38,533 nt of DNA from an uncultured Planctomycetaceae bacterium. Lineage in GTDB: Bacteria > Planctomycetota > Planctomycetia > Pirellulales > UBA1268. This document shows, in pieces, positions 1 to 6,098 of this stretch. Where the stretch lies: positions 1 to 38,533 of the forward strand of contig CAIXGY010000061.1 in assembly GCA_903919035.1 (NCBI GenBank), written 5' to 3'. A program made the position numbers and the translations under genes. The notes beneath the pieces were generated by a model. The model saw nothing but the letters and a program-made list of their open reading frames with translations, ran no database searches and was not told the DNA's origin. Position 1 is the stretch's first letter, and each line of letters opens with the position of its first letter.

Positions 1-176
1 CAGCCAAGGTCAGCGGGGCTTGGGTCTTCGCCAAAACGCGAGTGCCTGTTCGGGCACTTTTCGAGAACCTCGAAGACGGCGCCACCATTGACGAATTCGT
101 TGAGTGGTTTCCCGGAGTCACCCGAAAGCAGGTTGAGGCGGTGCTTGAGTTCGCGCCGACAATCCAAGACACTTGA
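1..176 (+). CDS. DUF433 family antitoxin-like protein, 5' end missing
   Basis: This gene is cut by the window start and is absent from the ORF track. Read in the frame beginning at base 3, it gives 57 residues ending ...FAPTIQDT before a TGA at 174-176. The segment KVSGAWVFAKTRVPVRALFE followed by a GATIDEFVEWFPGV-type helix and a VEAVLEF helix matches the DUF433 family: a small winged-helix-like, VapB45-type protein usually found as the antitoxin of a PIN-like toxin. No DUF5615 toxin follows it. A second, complete DUF433 gene starts only 53 bases downstream. It may be an orphan antitoxin or part of a tandem array; its upstream context is outside the window. Family assignment is by recognition of the conserved pattern only. 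Confidence 0.75.
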   Translation, partial: AKVSGAWVFAKTRVPVRALFENLEDGATIDEFVEWFPGVTRKQVEAVLEFAPTIQDT

Positions 177-180
177 TGGA

Positions 181-205
181 AACATGTACGGGTGTACGCC
201 ATGTT
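181..205. promoter_or_regulatory. Candidate operator: inverted repeat before the DUF433/DUF5615 pair
   Basis: The arms AACATG (181-186) and CATGTT (200-205) form a perfect 6-bp inverted repeat around 13 bases, within the 53-base gap between the two DUF433 genes. Antitoxins of toxin-antitoxin operons often autorepress through such palindromes, so an operator role is plausible. The arms are short, and no clear -35/-10 pair is visible around them. Confidence 0.35.
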
Positions 206-229
206 GAATCCTCCTGAGTCGACGGCCCC

Positions 230-469
230 ATGACCAACCAACTGATCCAGTCCGAACCCGGCCTGATGCTAGGAAAGCCGGTCGTTCGGGGAACTCGCAT
301 CACTGTCGAAATGATTCTGCGGAAACTCTCCTGCGGCGAATCCGTCGAGCAGATTCTCGCATCGCATCCAAGGCTCACCCGTGAAGCGGTCCTGGCGGCG
401 CTTGAGTATGCCGCTGACGCCATGGGGCATGAGACAGTTCACTCCGTGGGCGATCGGGAGTCGGCATGA
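230..469 (+). CDS. DUF433 family antitoxin-like protein
   Basis: This 79-residue protein is a complete DUF433 member. It has the family signature PGLMLGKPVVRGTRITVEMI near the N-terminus (about residues 10-30), then CGESVEQILASHPRLTREAV and a final helix VLAALEYAAD. DUF433 proteins adopt a small winged-helix-like fold and are the predicted antitoxins of DUF5615 PIN-like nucleases (VapBC45-like). The stop overlaps the start of the next gene by ATGA at 466-469, so the two are translationally coupled, as expected for a toxin-antitoxin pair. No strong Shine-Dalgarno sequence precedes ATG 230; an inverted repeat upstream may be the autoregulatory site. The start is supported by family length. Confidence 0.87.
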   Translation: MTNQLIQSEPGLMLGKPVVRGTRITVEMILRKLSCGESVEQILASHPRLTREAVLAALEYAADAMGHETVHSVGDRESA

Positions 470-816
470 GATTCCTCGCCGATGAGGGCGTGGATGGAGC
501 GATTATCGGTTCCATTCGTGGCGACGGACATGATGTCCGGTGGATGGCTGAGGAACTTGAAGGAGCGAGCGACGACATCATCCTTGAAGCGGCCGTGCAG
601 GATGCACGGGTCTTGATCACCGAAGACAAGGATTTTGGTGAACTCGTCTATCGGCAGCGACTCCACCACCGCGGCGTTGTGCTCGTTCGCGTCGATGGCA
701 TTTCGAATGACAAAAAGGGCTGGATCGTCGCCCGTGCCATCCGAGAGCACGAGATAGAACTCCTTGGGGCTTTTACCGTGATTCAACACGGCACGATCCG
801 GATCCGACGAGCATGA
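466..816 (+). CDS. DUF5615 PIN-like toxin
   Basis: The 116-residue protein begins MRFLADEGVDGAII and contains VLITEDKDFGELVY at about residues 49-62, the hallmark of DUF5615 (Mut7-C/PIN-like) predicted ribonucleases. Acidic residues in LADEG (D6, E7) and TEDKDFG are the likely metal ligands. A GVVLVRVDG strand and a C-terminal AFTVIQHGTIRIRR strand complete the fold. The ATG lies inside the stop of the DUF433 gene (ATGA), fixing both the pairing and the start. The pair is best read as a type II toxin-antitoxin-like module; the toxic activity is inferred from family membership and is not shown here. Confidence 0.88.
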   Translation: MRFLADEGVDGAIIGSIRGDGHDVRWMAEELEGASDDIILEAAVQDARVLITEDKDFGELVYRQRLHHRGVVLVRVDGISNDKKGWIVARAIREHEIELLGAFTVIQHGTIRIRRA

Positions 817-838
817 CGATCTGACAAGACAGGAGCGC

Positions 839-869
839 CTCTGGCCCCGCGCTCACGCGATGGCCAGAG
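839..869 (+). terminator. Hairpin downstream of the toxin gene, possible terminator
   Basis: CTCTGGCC (839-846) pairs perfectly with GGCCAGAG (862-869), and the enclosed bases contain a second nested stem CGCG-CTCA-CGCG (848-859). The hairpin starts 22 bases after the toxin stop codon. There is no U-run after it, so intrinsic termination is uncertain. It could instead stabilise the 3' end of the transcript. Confidence 0.4.
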
Positions 870-1030
870 TCGATCGGTTGGCCCGTGTCATGCGGCCTGA
901 TCTTGAGGCGCTCGCATGGCGATGCAGCTCATGAGCGGCATCCATGCTTCGGCTTGGCGACCGCCTTCATCAGTGCACTGAGTACCTCGGACGACATCGT
1001 GGTTCACGATCGCGAATCGTTGCTCGCAGC

Positions 1031-1255
1031 TCAATGCCCGTCACCGATGAGGGGTTGAAAGCGGGCGACAAGCCTGCCATCCAGCAACACCGTCTCGCGA
1101 AACATCGCCGCCGGGCGGACCCAGAGCCCCCGGTCGCCGTATTCCTGCCGGTAGACCACGAGCTCCTCGAGCGTCTCGCTGTGCCGGGCGACGCCGACGA
1201 CGGTGTATTCGTTTCCCTTGTAGTGCCGGTAGCGGCCCGGCGTGATCTCGGCCAT
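1031..1255 (-). CDS. DUF1653 domain protein
   Basis: The 74-residue protein MAEITPGRYRHYKGNEYTVV... ending RLVARFQPLIGD is a DUF1653 member. The family shows the core PGxYRHYKGxxY, an EELVVYRxxYG segment and a WVRPxxMFxE segment, all present here. The fold is SH3-like and the function is unknown; members occur alone or as domains in larger proteins. The ORF track extends to a TTG at 1273. I prefer ATG 1255, because a purine-rich GAGGGCGAGG lies about 6-16 bases upstream and the family normally begins just before PGxYRH. The neighbouring stretch 870-1030 holds no recognisable gene. Transcription is convergent with the toxin operon. Confidence 0.87.
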   Translation of the reverse strand: MAEITPGRYRHYKGNEYTVVGVARHSETLEELVVYRQEYGDRGLWVRPAAMFRETVLLDGRLVARFQPLIGDGH

Positions 1256-1314
1256 GTGTTGCCTCGCCCTCAAAAGTGATCGGATACTGCAGGTAGCCCT
1301 GCACCGCCTCGATC

Positions 1315-1554
1315 ATGAAGAACATCCCGCGAACCGGAAAGCGCGACCGGCCCAAGACCGCGATCAAGGGAAAGCGGTACCGCTGCGCCACCTGCCACAA
1401 GCGGAGCCCGCGGCCAGTCAAGACGCCCGCACCGTGGTACTGCCCGCGGTGCGCGGCGGAGAAGGAGGAGAGGTTTCAGGGTATTGGCGTCACCGTGGAT
1501 GCGGCGAGCCCGGCTCCATCTGGCGACACCCCTACCCCCGATTCATCCACGTGA
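1315..1554 (+). CDS. Possible small zinc-ribbon protein
   Basis: This 79-residue ORF encodes a basic N-terminus followed by RYRCATCHKRSP and WYCPRCAAEKEERF. The two CxxC knuckles are spaced like a zinc ribbon, which would not be expected by chance in a shadow frame. The tail (VTVDAASPAPSGDTPTPDSST) is low complexity and overlaps the 3' end of the convergent tspO gene by 23 bases. No Shine-Dalgarno sequence is evident before ATG 1315. If real, it is divergent from the DUF1653 gene. It remains a tentative call because the region is GC-rich and several other frames are open. Confidence 0.42.
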   Translation: MKNIPRTGKRDRPKTAIKGKRYRCATCHKRSPRPVKTPAPWYCPRCAAEKEERFQGIGVTVDAASPAPSGDTPTPDSST

Positions 1555-1939
1555 CCGAGAGCTGCAGCACCGTGGCGATCGAGACCCAGACGAAGTAGGG
1601 CACCTGCGCTGCGGCCACCCAGCGATAGTGCGGCCAGATGGCCAGCATCATCCAGAGGATCGTGCCCCAGACGACGAGGATGTCGACCGCCGCCAGTGGC
1701 AGGTTCCGCATGCCGAACTGAATCGGTGTGAACATGAGATTCGCCACGAGGTTGATGCCGAATGGCAGGGCCACGAGCAGCGGCAGCCGGCCCCGCCCAG
1801 CCTGCACGAACACGTAGCCGAAGCTCGCGATGATGACGGGATAGAGGATCTGCCAGATGAGGCCGATCGTCCGCGGCGCGGGCGTCCACGACGGCTTGGC
1901 GAGGCTCTGATACCACTCGATCCACGGAACGTCGGTCAT
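1532..1939 (-). CDS. tspO: TspO/MBR family membrane protein
   Basis: The 135-residue protein begins MTDVPWIEWYQSLAKPSWTP, matching the TspO start in which WYxSLxKPSWxPP precedes the first membrane helix. Further hydrophobic segments (IGLIWQILYPVIIASFGYVF; LLVALPFGINLVANLMFTPI; LAAVDILVVWGTILWMMLAI; VPYFVWVSIATVLQLSVTWM) give the expected five helices. TspO proteins bind porphyrins and related ligands and have been linked to stress and redox responses. The tracked ORF begins far upstream, but ATG 1939 is preferred: it overlaps the stop of the FmdB-like gene by ATGA (1936-1939), so the two are translationally coupled. The protein is slightly shorter than the usual 150-165 residues. Confidence 0.9.
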   Translation of the reverse strand: MTDVPWIEWYQSLAKPSWTPAPRTIGLIWQILYPVIIASFGYVFVQAGRGRLPLLVALPFGINLVANLMFTPIQFGMRNLPLAAVDILVVWGTILWMMLAIWPHYRWVAAAQVPYFVWVSIATVLQLSVTWMNRG

Positions 1940-2157
1940 CCGAGCCCCGCGCAGCCGCCCATGCCGCACTGCGGCCGGCCGCAGCCCTCGGCCGCAGCGG
2001 AGTTTCCACCGCCGCCGGCCACGTGGCCGCTGACCACACTCAAGAGTTTGGTGAGTTTGGTGCTCTGGCAGTGCGGGCATTCGGGCTTCTCGTCGCCGCG
2101 AATGAGCAACTCGACTTTTTGGCTGCACTTCTCACAGGAATATTCGTACAACGGCAT
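1936..2157 (-). CDS. FmdB-type zinc-ribbon protein
   Basis: Starting at ATG 2157, the 73-residue product MPLYEYSCEKCSQKVELLIR...PECPHCQSTKLTKLLSVVSG is a classic FmdB/CxxC_CXXC_SSSS zinc ribbon: YEYxCxxC, then CPxC, then the TKLLSxxS segment. The tail is rich in Gly, Cys and Ala (GCGRPQCGMGGCAG) and could bind additional metal. FmdB-like proteins are putative regulators, but their real role is mostly unknown. The gene overlaps tspO by four bases and is divergent from the nitroreductase, with only 36 bases between the two starts, so the two directions share a compact regulatory region. Confidence 0.92.
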   Translation of the reverse strand: MPLYEYSCEKCSQKVELLIRGDEKPECPHCQSTKLTKLLSVVSGHVAGGGGNSAAAEGCGRPQCGMGGCAGLG

Positions 2158-2193
2158 CGGTTTCAGCTCCCTGGCAAGAGGAATGGATTTTAC

Positions 2194-2799
2194 ATGGACA
2201 CGTTTGACGCCATCAACCAGCGGCGGGCAGTGAAGGCCTTTGATCCCACCCATCGATTCACCACCGCCGAGGAAACCAAACTCCTCGAGGCCGCGATCCT
2301 GTCACCGACGTCGTTCAACATGCAGAACTGGCGATTCGTGATCGTTCGCGACCCGCAACTGCGGAAGCTGATTCGGGCAGCCGCCGTCGATCAGGCGCAG
2401 GCGACGGATGCGTCGCTGCTCATCGTGCTCACCGCCGATCTCAAGGCGTGGAAGAAGTCGCCCGAGCGGTACTGGCGGAATGCCACGCCCGATGTCCAAA
2501 AACTCGTCACGGGCTGGATGGGACCGTTCTACGAAGGCAAGGAGCAGCTTCAGCGGGACGAGGCCATGCGGTCGTGCGGGATCGCGGGGCAGACGATCAT
2601 GCTCGCGGCCAAGGCCATGGGCTACGACTCCTGCCCGATGATCGGCTTCGACCCAGCGAAGGTGGCCGAGCTCATCAACCTCCCGAGCGACCACGTGATT
2701 GGCTTCATGATCGCCGTCGGCAAGGCCGTGAAACCCGCCATGCCGAAGGGCGGCCAACTCGCCCTGTCGGAGGTGGTGGTCGAAAACCGGTTCGCGTGA
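2194..2799 (+). CDS. Nitroreductase family protein
   Basis: From ATG 2194 the product has 201 residues. It starts MDTFDAINQRRAVKAFDP, the FMN-phosphate-binding RRA segment of nitroreductases, and continues with AAILSPTSFNMQNWRFVIVRD, the typical SPSxxNxQxWxF motif. GIAGQTIMLAAKAMGYDSCPMIGFDPAKVAELINLP matches the C-terminal half, in which GYDSCPM(I/E)GF is characteristic of NfsB/YdgI-like enzymes. These are FMN-dependent NAD(P)H oxidoreductases of quinones and nitro compounds, active as cytoplasmic dimers. The tracked ORF begins 57 codons earlier, overlapping the FmdB-like gene; ATG 2194 is chosen from family length and the upstream AAGAGGAA. A DUF167 gene follows after 15 bases, suggesting one transcript. 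Confidence 0.94.
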   Translation: MDTFDAINQRRAVKAFDPTHRFTTAEETKLLEAAILSPTSFNMQNWRFVIVRDPQLRKLIRAAAVDQAQATDASLLIVLTADLKAWKKSPERYWRNATPDVQKLVTGWMGPFYEGKEQLQRDEAMRSCGIAGQTIMLAAKAMGYDSCPMIGFDPAKVAELINLPSDHVIGFMIAVGKAVKPAMPKGGQLALSEVVVENRFA

Positions 2800-2814
2800 C
2801 GGGCCGTTGATCGC

Positions 2815-3099
2815 ATGGGACGCTTGAGCCTGAAGGTGGTGCCGGGATCGTCGCGGGACGAGGTTGCGGGCTGGCTCGGCGACTCGCTCACAGTGAAGGT
2901 GAAGGCACCACCCGAGAAGTGCCGGGCCAACGAAGCCGTCGTCGCCCTACTGGCCGACCGCCGTGGAATCGACCCGTCGAACTTCGTCGTGGTGAGCGGC
3001 CACGGGTCGCCCGCGAAGGTCGTGGCCGTCGATGGCATGGACGACAAGGCGATCCGGGAGGCGTTTCCACGCGAGAAACCGGGAAAACCAGCGGTATGA
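2815..3099 (+). CDS. DUF167 (YggU-type) protein
   Basis: The 94-residue product shows the DUF167 pattern: LSLKVVPGSSRDEVAGW, then LTVKVKAPPEKCRANEAVVALLA, then a VVVSGHGSPAKVVAVDG strand-turn-strand. In the family these segments read VxPxASRxxI, KAPPxxGKAN and SGxxSRxK. These are small cytosolic alpha/beta proteins of unknown function. The gene follows the nitroreductase by 15 bases on the same strand. ATG 2815 is the only start matching family length. The 133 bases after its stop hold the promoter of the arsR-like gene. Confidence 0.93.
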   Translation: MGRLSLKVVPGSSRDEVAGWLGDSLTVKVKAPPEKCRANEAVVALLADRRGIDPSNFVVVSGHGSPAKVVAVDGMDDKAIREAFPREKPGKPAV

Positions 3100-3157
3100 G
3101 GAGCCGCGATCGGCGAGTTGCCCATCCGACAACACTTTTTGCCCGCCGGAACACTAA

Positions 3158-3185
3158 TGGACATGTCGCAATATTCCGATATACT
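3158..3185 (+). promoter_or_regulatory. Predicted sigma70-type promoter of the ArsR-family gene
   Basis: TGGACA (3158-3163) and TATACT (3180-3185) are separated by 16 bases. Each differs from consensus at one position. The pair lies about 48 bases before the arsR-like start, in an AT-rich patch that stands out from the GC-rich surroundings. The -10 element overlaps a candidate operator, which would suit autorepression. Confidence 0.6.
3163..3184. promoter_or_regulatory. Candidate ArsR-family operator, site 1
   Basis: The site ATGTCG-N8-CGATATAC lies between and over the promoter elements. Its central CG-N8-CGATA arrangement is shared with the better palindrome at 3626-3649, which precedes the next gene. 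The dyad here is imperfect. Repressor binding at the -10 region is inferred from position and from this similarity. Confidence 0.4.
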
Positions 3186-3232
3186 TAGGGGGCGGTGGCG
3201 GAGTCGCCGCCAGCCCCCTGAGGCATGCCGTC

Positions 3233-3586
3233 ATGGTCGACACCAAGCGAAAGCCTGCCCGTCCGCCCAAGCTCACGAGCATCGAGAGCCTGTGTCAGGC
3301 GGCGGAGTGCCTCAAGACGCTTGCTCACCCCCACCGGCTCCGCATCGTGCAGATGCTGCTTAGCGGACGCTACACGGTCGGCGAGTTGGCCGAGGCCTGC
3401 GAAATCCCGAGCCACATGGCATCGGAACACCTGCGGCTGATGCAACGATGCGGCTTCCTCGATATGGCGAAGGAGGGACGGTGTGCCTACTACACGATCG
3501 CCGAGCCCCACCTCGCCAACATCATGGCCTGTATCGAGGCCCGCTTCGGCGGCCCGAAGTCGCCGCGAACCGGTGTGTCGGCCTAG
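3233..3586 (+). CDS. ArsR-family transcriptional repressor, probable sulfur sensor
   Basis: The 117-residue protein has the ArsR winged-helix core: CLKTLAHPHRLRIVQMLLSG, then the recognition region TVGELAEACEIPSHMASEHLRLMQ, then a wing GFLDMAKEGRCAYYTIAEP. It contains six cysteines (residues 21, 26, 56, 73, 84 and 100), but not the CVC metal motif of arsenic sensors. The cysteine in the last helix (NIMACIE) lies where persulfide-sensing SqrR/BigR proteins carry one of their two reactive cysteines; the partner position differs. Genes downstream handle persulfide and sulfite, so sensing of reactive sulfur is the most likely role, with autorepression through the upstream sites. The start ATG at 3233 lies close after the promoter. 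The ligand is inferred. Confidence 0.92.
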   Translation: MVDTKRKPARPPKLTSIESLCQAAECLKTLAHPHRLRIVQMLLSGRYTVGELAEACEIPSHMASEHLRLMQRCGFLDMAKEGRCAYYTIAEPHLANIMACIEARFGGPKSPRTGVSA

Positions 3587-3625
3587 GAGCACACCTGCTA
3601 ACGTCCGAGCCCATTGTCCTTTAGC

Positions 3626-3649
3626 ATGTATCGACAGATCGCGATACAT
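3626..3649. promoter_or_regulatory. Perfect palindrome before the rhodanese fusion gene, candidate operator site 2
   Basis: ATGTATCG (3626-3633) and CGATACAT (3642-3649) form a perfect 8-bp inverted repeat with an 8-base spacer, about 1.5 helical turns between arm centres. It lies 43 bases before the next start codon, in the 105-base gap after the arsR-like gene. Its right arm resembles that of site 1. The simplest reading is an operator that lets the repressor control the sulfur genes separately from its own gene. A possible -10 (TACATT, 3645-3650) overlaps it, but no good -35 is seen. Confidence 0.52.
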
Positions 3650-3691
3650 TGATTCTTAAGTACCTTTCCTGACCTTTCGGAGGATGGTTTC

Positions 3692-4651
3692 ATGATTGCC
3701 ACGATTTCCCCGACGATGCTCGCTGATCTCCGCCGCAAGGGAGACAAGGTCACGCTCATCGACGTGCGCACGCCCGCCGAGTTCGGCGAGGTACACGTTG
3801 ATTTCGCCCAAAACATTCCACTCGACCGGCTCGACCTACAGTCCGTGAAGGCGGTGGCCGGCGACGGGCCCGTGTACTTCGTCTGCAAGTCGGGCACCCG
3901 CAGTCAGAAGGCCTGCGAGAAACTGATCGGCGCCGGGCTCAAGGACGTGGTCAGCGTCGAAGGGGGTACGACGGCCTGTGAAGCCGCCGGTGTGCCGGTC
4001 ATCCGCGGCCGCAAGGTGATGTCGCTCGAGCGGCAGGTGCGGATCGCGGCGGGGGCGCTCGTCGCCATCGGGGCGGCGCTGGCCGCCTTCGGCCCCGAGG
4101 CGCCGGTGAATTGGCAGGCGATCGGCGCGGGCCTGGCCGGCTTCGTCGGCTGCGGCCTCGTGTTCGCCGGAGTCACCGACACCTGTGGCATGGCGATGCT
4201 GATTGCGCGGATGCCGTGGAACCAGGCGTCTGGCGGCGGCTGCCGCACGGCCACCACCTGCTCGCGAGCCGTTCTGCTCGGGCTCGTGCTCGGGGCCATC
4301 TCCGGCACCGCGATCGCCGAGCACACGAAGGACTCGCTCGACGTCGTGAAGCAGGCAGTCGCGCAGCAGAAGGCGGTGATCATCGACGTGCGTGAGCCGG
4401 ACGAATGGCAGGAGGGTCACCTCGCCGGTGCCGGCCTGCTTCCGTTGAGCGCGATCGAGCGCGGCGTGCCCCCGCAGGAGCTCGCGAAGATCCTGCCGAA
4501 AGACAGGATCATCTACTGCTACTGCCTCGCCGGCGGCCGCTGCATGGAAGCCGCCGACAGGCTCAAGCCCCTCGGGTACGACGTGCGGGCCTTGAAGCCC
4601 GGCTACCCGCAGCTCGTGAAGGCCGGCTTCCCGGCCGTCGTCGGCAAGTAA
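3692..4651 (+). CDS. Rhodanese - DUF2892 membrane - rhodanese fusion protein
   Basis: This 319-residue protein has three parts. Residues 1-105 are a rhodanese domain with active-site loop CKSGTRS (Cys65). Residues 112-180 are a DUF2892/YgaP-type membrane hairpin (ERQVRIAAGALVAIGAALAA, then GFVGCGLVFAGVTDTCGMAML and MPWNQ). Together these resemble E. coli YgaP, a membrane sulfurtransferase. A third hydrophobic stretch (residues 192-209) reads like a signal peptide, and a second rhodanese domain follows (about 215-319) with loop CLAGGRC (Cys278, plus Cys284). The membrane segments could place the two rhodaneses on opposite faces or the same face; the sequence does not settle this. A strong CGGAGG lies 9 bases before ATG 3692. 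It is the first structural gene after the ArsR-family regulator. Confidence 0.93.
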   Translation: MIATISPTMLADLRRKGDKVTLIDVRTPAEFGEVHVDFAQNIPLDRLDLQSVKAVAGDGPVYFVCKSGTRSQKACEKLIGAGLKDVVSVEGGTTACEAAGVPVIRGRKVMSLERQVRIAAGALVAIGAALAAFGPEAPVNWQAIGAGLAGFVGCGLVFAGVTDTCGMAMLIARMPWNQASGGGCRTATTCSRAVLLGLVLGAISGTAIAEHTKDSLDVVKQAVAQQKAVIIDVREPDEWQEGHLAGAGLLPLSAIERGVPPQELAKILPKDRIIYCYCLAGGRCMEAADRLKPLGYDVRALKPGYPQLVKAGFPAVVGK

Positions 4652-4694
4652 CGAGCCGGTTCGCCACCCCCACCCCACCAGCGGAGACATCGCC

Positions 4695-6098
4695 ATGAAG
4701 ATCCAGCAGTATTACCTGTCGTGCCTGTCGCACGCGTCGTACATGATCACCGACGAGAAGACGAAGACGGCCGCGGTGGTCGATCCCCAGCGTGACATCG
4801 ACCAATACCTCGCCGACGCCAAGGCCGGCGGGTACACGATCAAGCACGTCTTCCTGACGCACTTTCATGCCGACTTCATCGCCGGCCACATCGAGCTGCG
4901 CGACAAGGCCGGGGCGACGATCCACCTTGGCCGACGGGCGGACGCGGAGTTCTCGTGCGTGAAGATGCAGGATGGCGATGTGATCGAGTTCGGCGACGTG
5001 AGGCTCGAGATCATGGAGACGCCGGGGCATACGCCCGAGGGCATCTCGATCCTCGTCTACGACCTCGCGAAGAGCCGCACCGAGCCGCTGGCCGTGCTCA
5101 CCGGAGACACGCTCTTCATCGGCGACGTGGGCCGGCCCGACCTCCTGGCGAGCATCGGCGTGACGGCCGACGAGCTAGCCGACATGCTCTACGAGAGCAT
5201 CACGAACAAGCTCGTGAAGCTGCCCGATGCCACGCTCGTCTATCCGGCTCACGGGGCCGGCAGCATGTGCGGCAAGACCCTGTCGAAGGAGACCGTCTCC
5301 ACGATCGGCGAGCAGAAGAGGTTCAACTACGCCCTCCAGCCGATGAGCCGCGAGGAGTTCAAGAAGATCGTCACGGCCGATCAGCCGGAGGCCCCCGACT
5401 ACTTCGTCCATGACGCGATCCTGAACCGCAAGGAGCGGGCGTCGCTCGGCGCGGCGATGGAAAAGACACTCAAGCCCCTATCGCTTGATGAGGTACTGGC
5501 CCTCGGGAAATCGGGTGCGCAGCTCCTCGACGTGCGCGACGGCATCGACTTCGAAGGGGGACACCTGAAGGGAGCCCTCAACATTGCCTTGAACGGCAAG
5601 TACGCGACGTGGGCTGGGTCGATGCTCGCGCACGACAAGCCGATCGTGGTGATCGCGGAGGAAGGCGGGGAGGAGGAGGCCGTGATGCGGCTTGGCCGCA
5701 TCGGCTTCGACAACGTCGCGGGCTACCTCGCCGGCGGCATGAGTGCCTTGGCGGTCCGCGACGATCTTGTGGAGCGGACGGAGCGGATCACGGCGATGGC
5801 CCTCGGCGAATGGCTCGCCGGGAAGCGGCCTGACGCCGGTGCGGCACCGATCGTCGTGGACGTGCGAAGCGAGGCGGAGCATGCGGGTGGCCACATCGCT
5901 GGCGCCTTGAACATCCCGCTCACGCATCTCGATGAGCGGATCAGTGAGATTCCGGCCGGCCGGCCCGTGGCCGTGCACTGTGAAGGAGGCTATCGCTCCG
6001 CGATCGCCGCGAGCCTGCTGCAGAAGCTCGGCCGCCGTGACGTGCACGACATGGTGGGCGGTTACAAGGCCTGGCTCGCAGCAAAGCTACCCACATGA
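4695..6098 (+). CDS. Persulfide dioxygenase-like metallo-beta-lactamase fused to two rhodanese domains
   Basis: Of 467 residues, about 1-250 form an ETHE1/persulfide-dioxygenase-type metallo-beta-lactamase domain. It has THFHADF (His56, His58, Asp60), PGHTPEG (His112), TGDTLF (Asp138), the GRPDL signature and YPAHG. Such enzymes use one Fe(II) to oxidise glutathione or similar persulfide to sulfite. Residues about 263-355 form a rhodanese-like domain with VIAEEGG where the catalytic Cys loop should be, so it is inactive. Residues about 365-467 form a rhodanese with loop CEGGYRS (Cys429), which is intact. The architecture resembles the dioxygenase-rhodanese fusions known in bacteria. The stop overlaps the exporter gene by ATGA. 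The neighbouring sulfurtransferases could supply persulfide, and the exporter could remove sulfite. Confidence 0.95.
   Translation: MKIQQYYLSCLSHASYMITDEKTKTAAVVDPQRDIDQYLADAKAGGYTIKHVFLTHFHADFIAGHIELRDKAGATIHLGRRADAEFSCVKMQDGDVIEFGDVRLEIMETPGHTPEGISILVYDLAKSRTEPLAVLTGDTLFIGDVGRPDLLASIGVTADELADMLYESITNKLVKLPDATLVYPAHGAGSMCGKTLSKETVSTIGEQKRFNYALQPMSREEFKKIVTADQPEAPDYFVHDAILNRKERASLGAAMEKTLKPLSLDEVLALGKSGAQLLDVRDGIDFEGGHLKGALNIALNGKYATWAGSMLAHDKPIVVIAEEGGEEEAVMRLGRIGFDNVAGYLAGGMSALAVRDDLVERTERITAMALGEWLAGKRPDAGAAPIVVDVRSEAEHAGGHIAGALNIPLTHLDERISEIPAGRPVAVHCEGGYRSAIAASLLQKLGRRDVHDMVGGYKAWLAAKLPT

Noticed and set aside
944-1279. 111-residue ORF on the + strand
   Set aside because: Mostly antisense to the DUF1653 gene; no family pattern.
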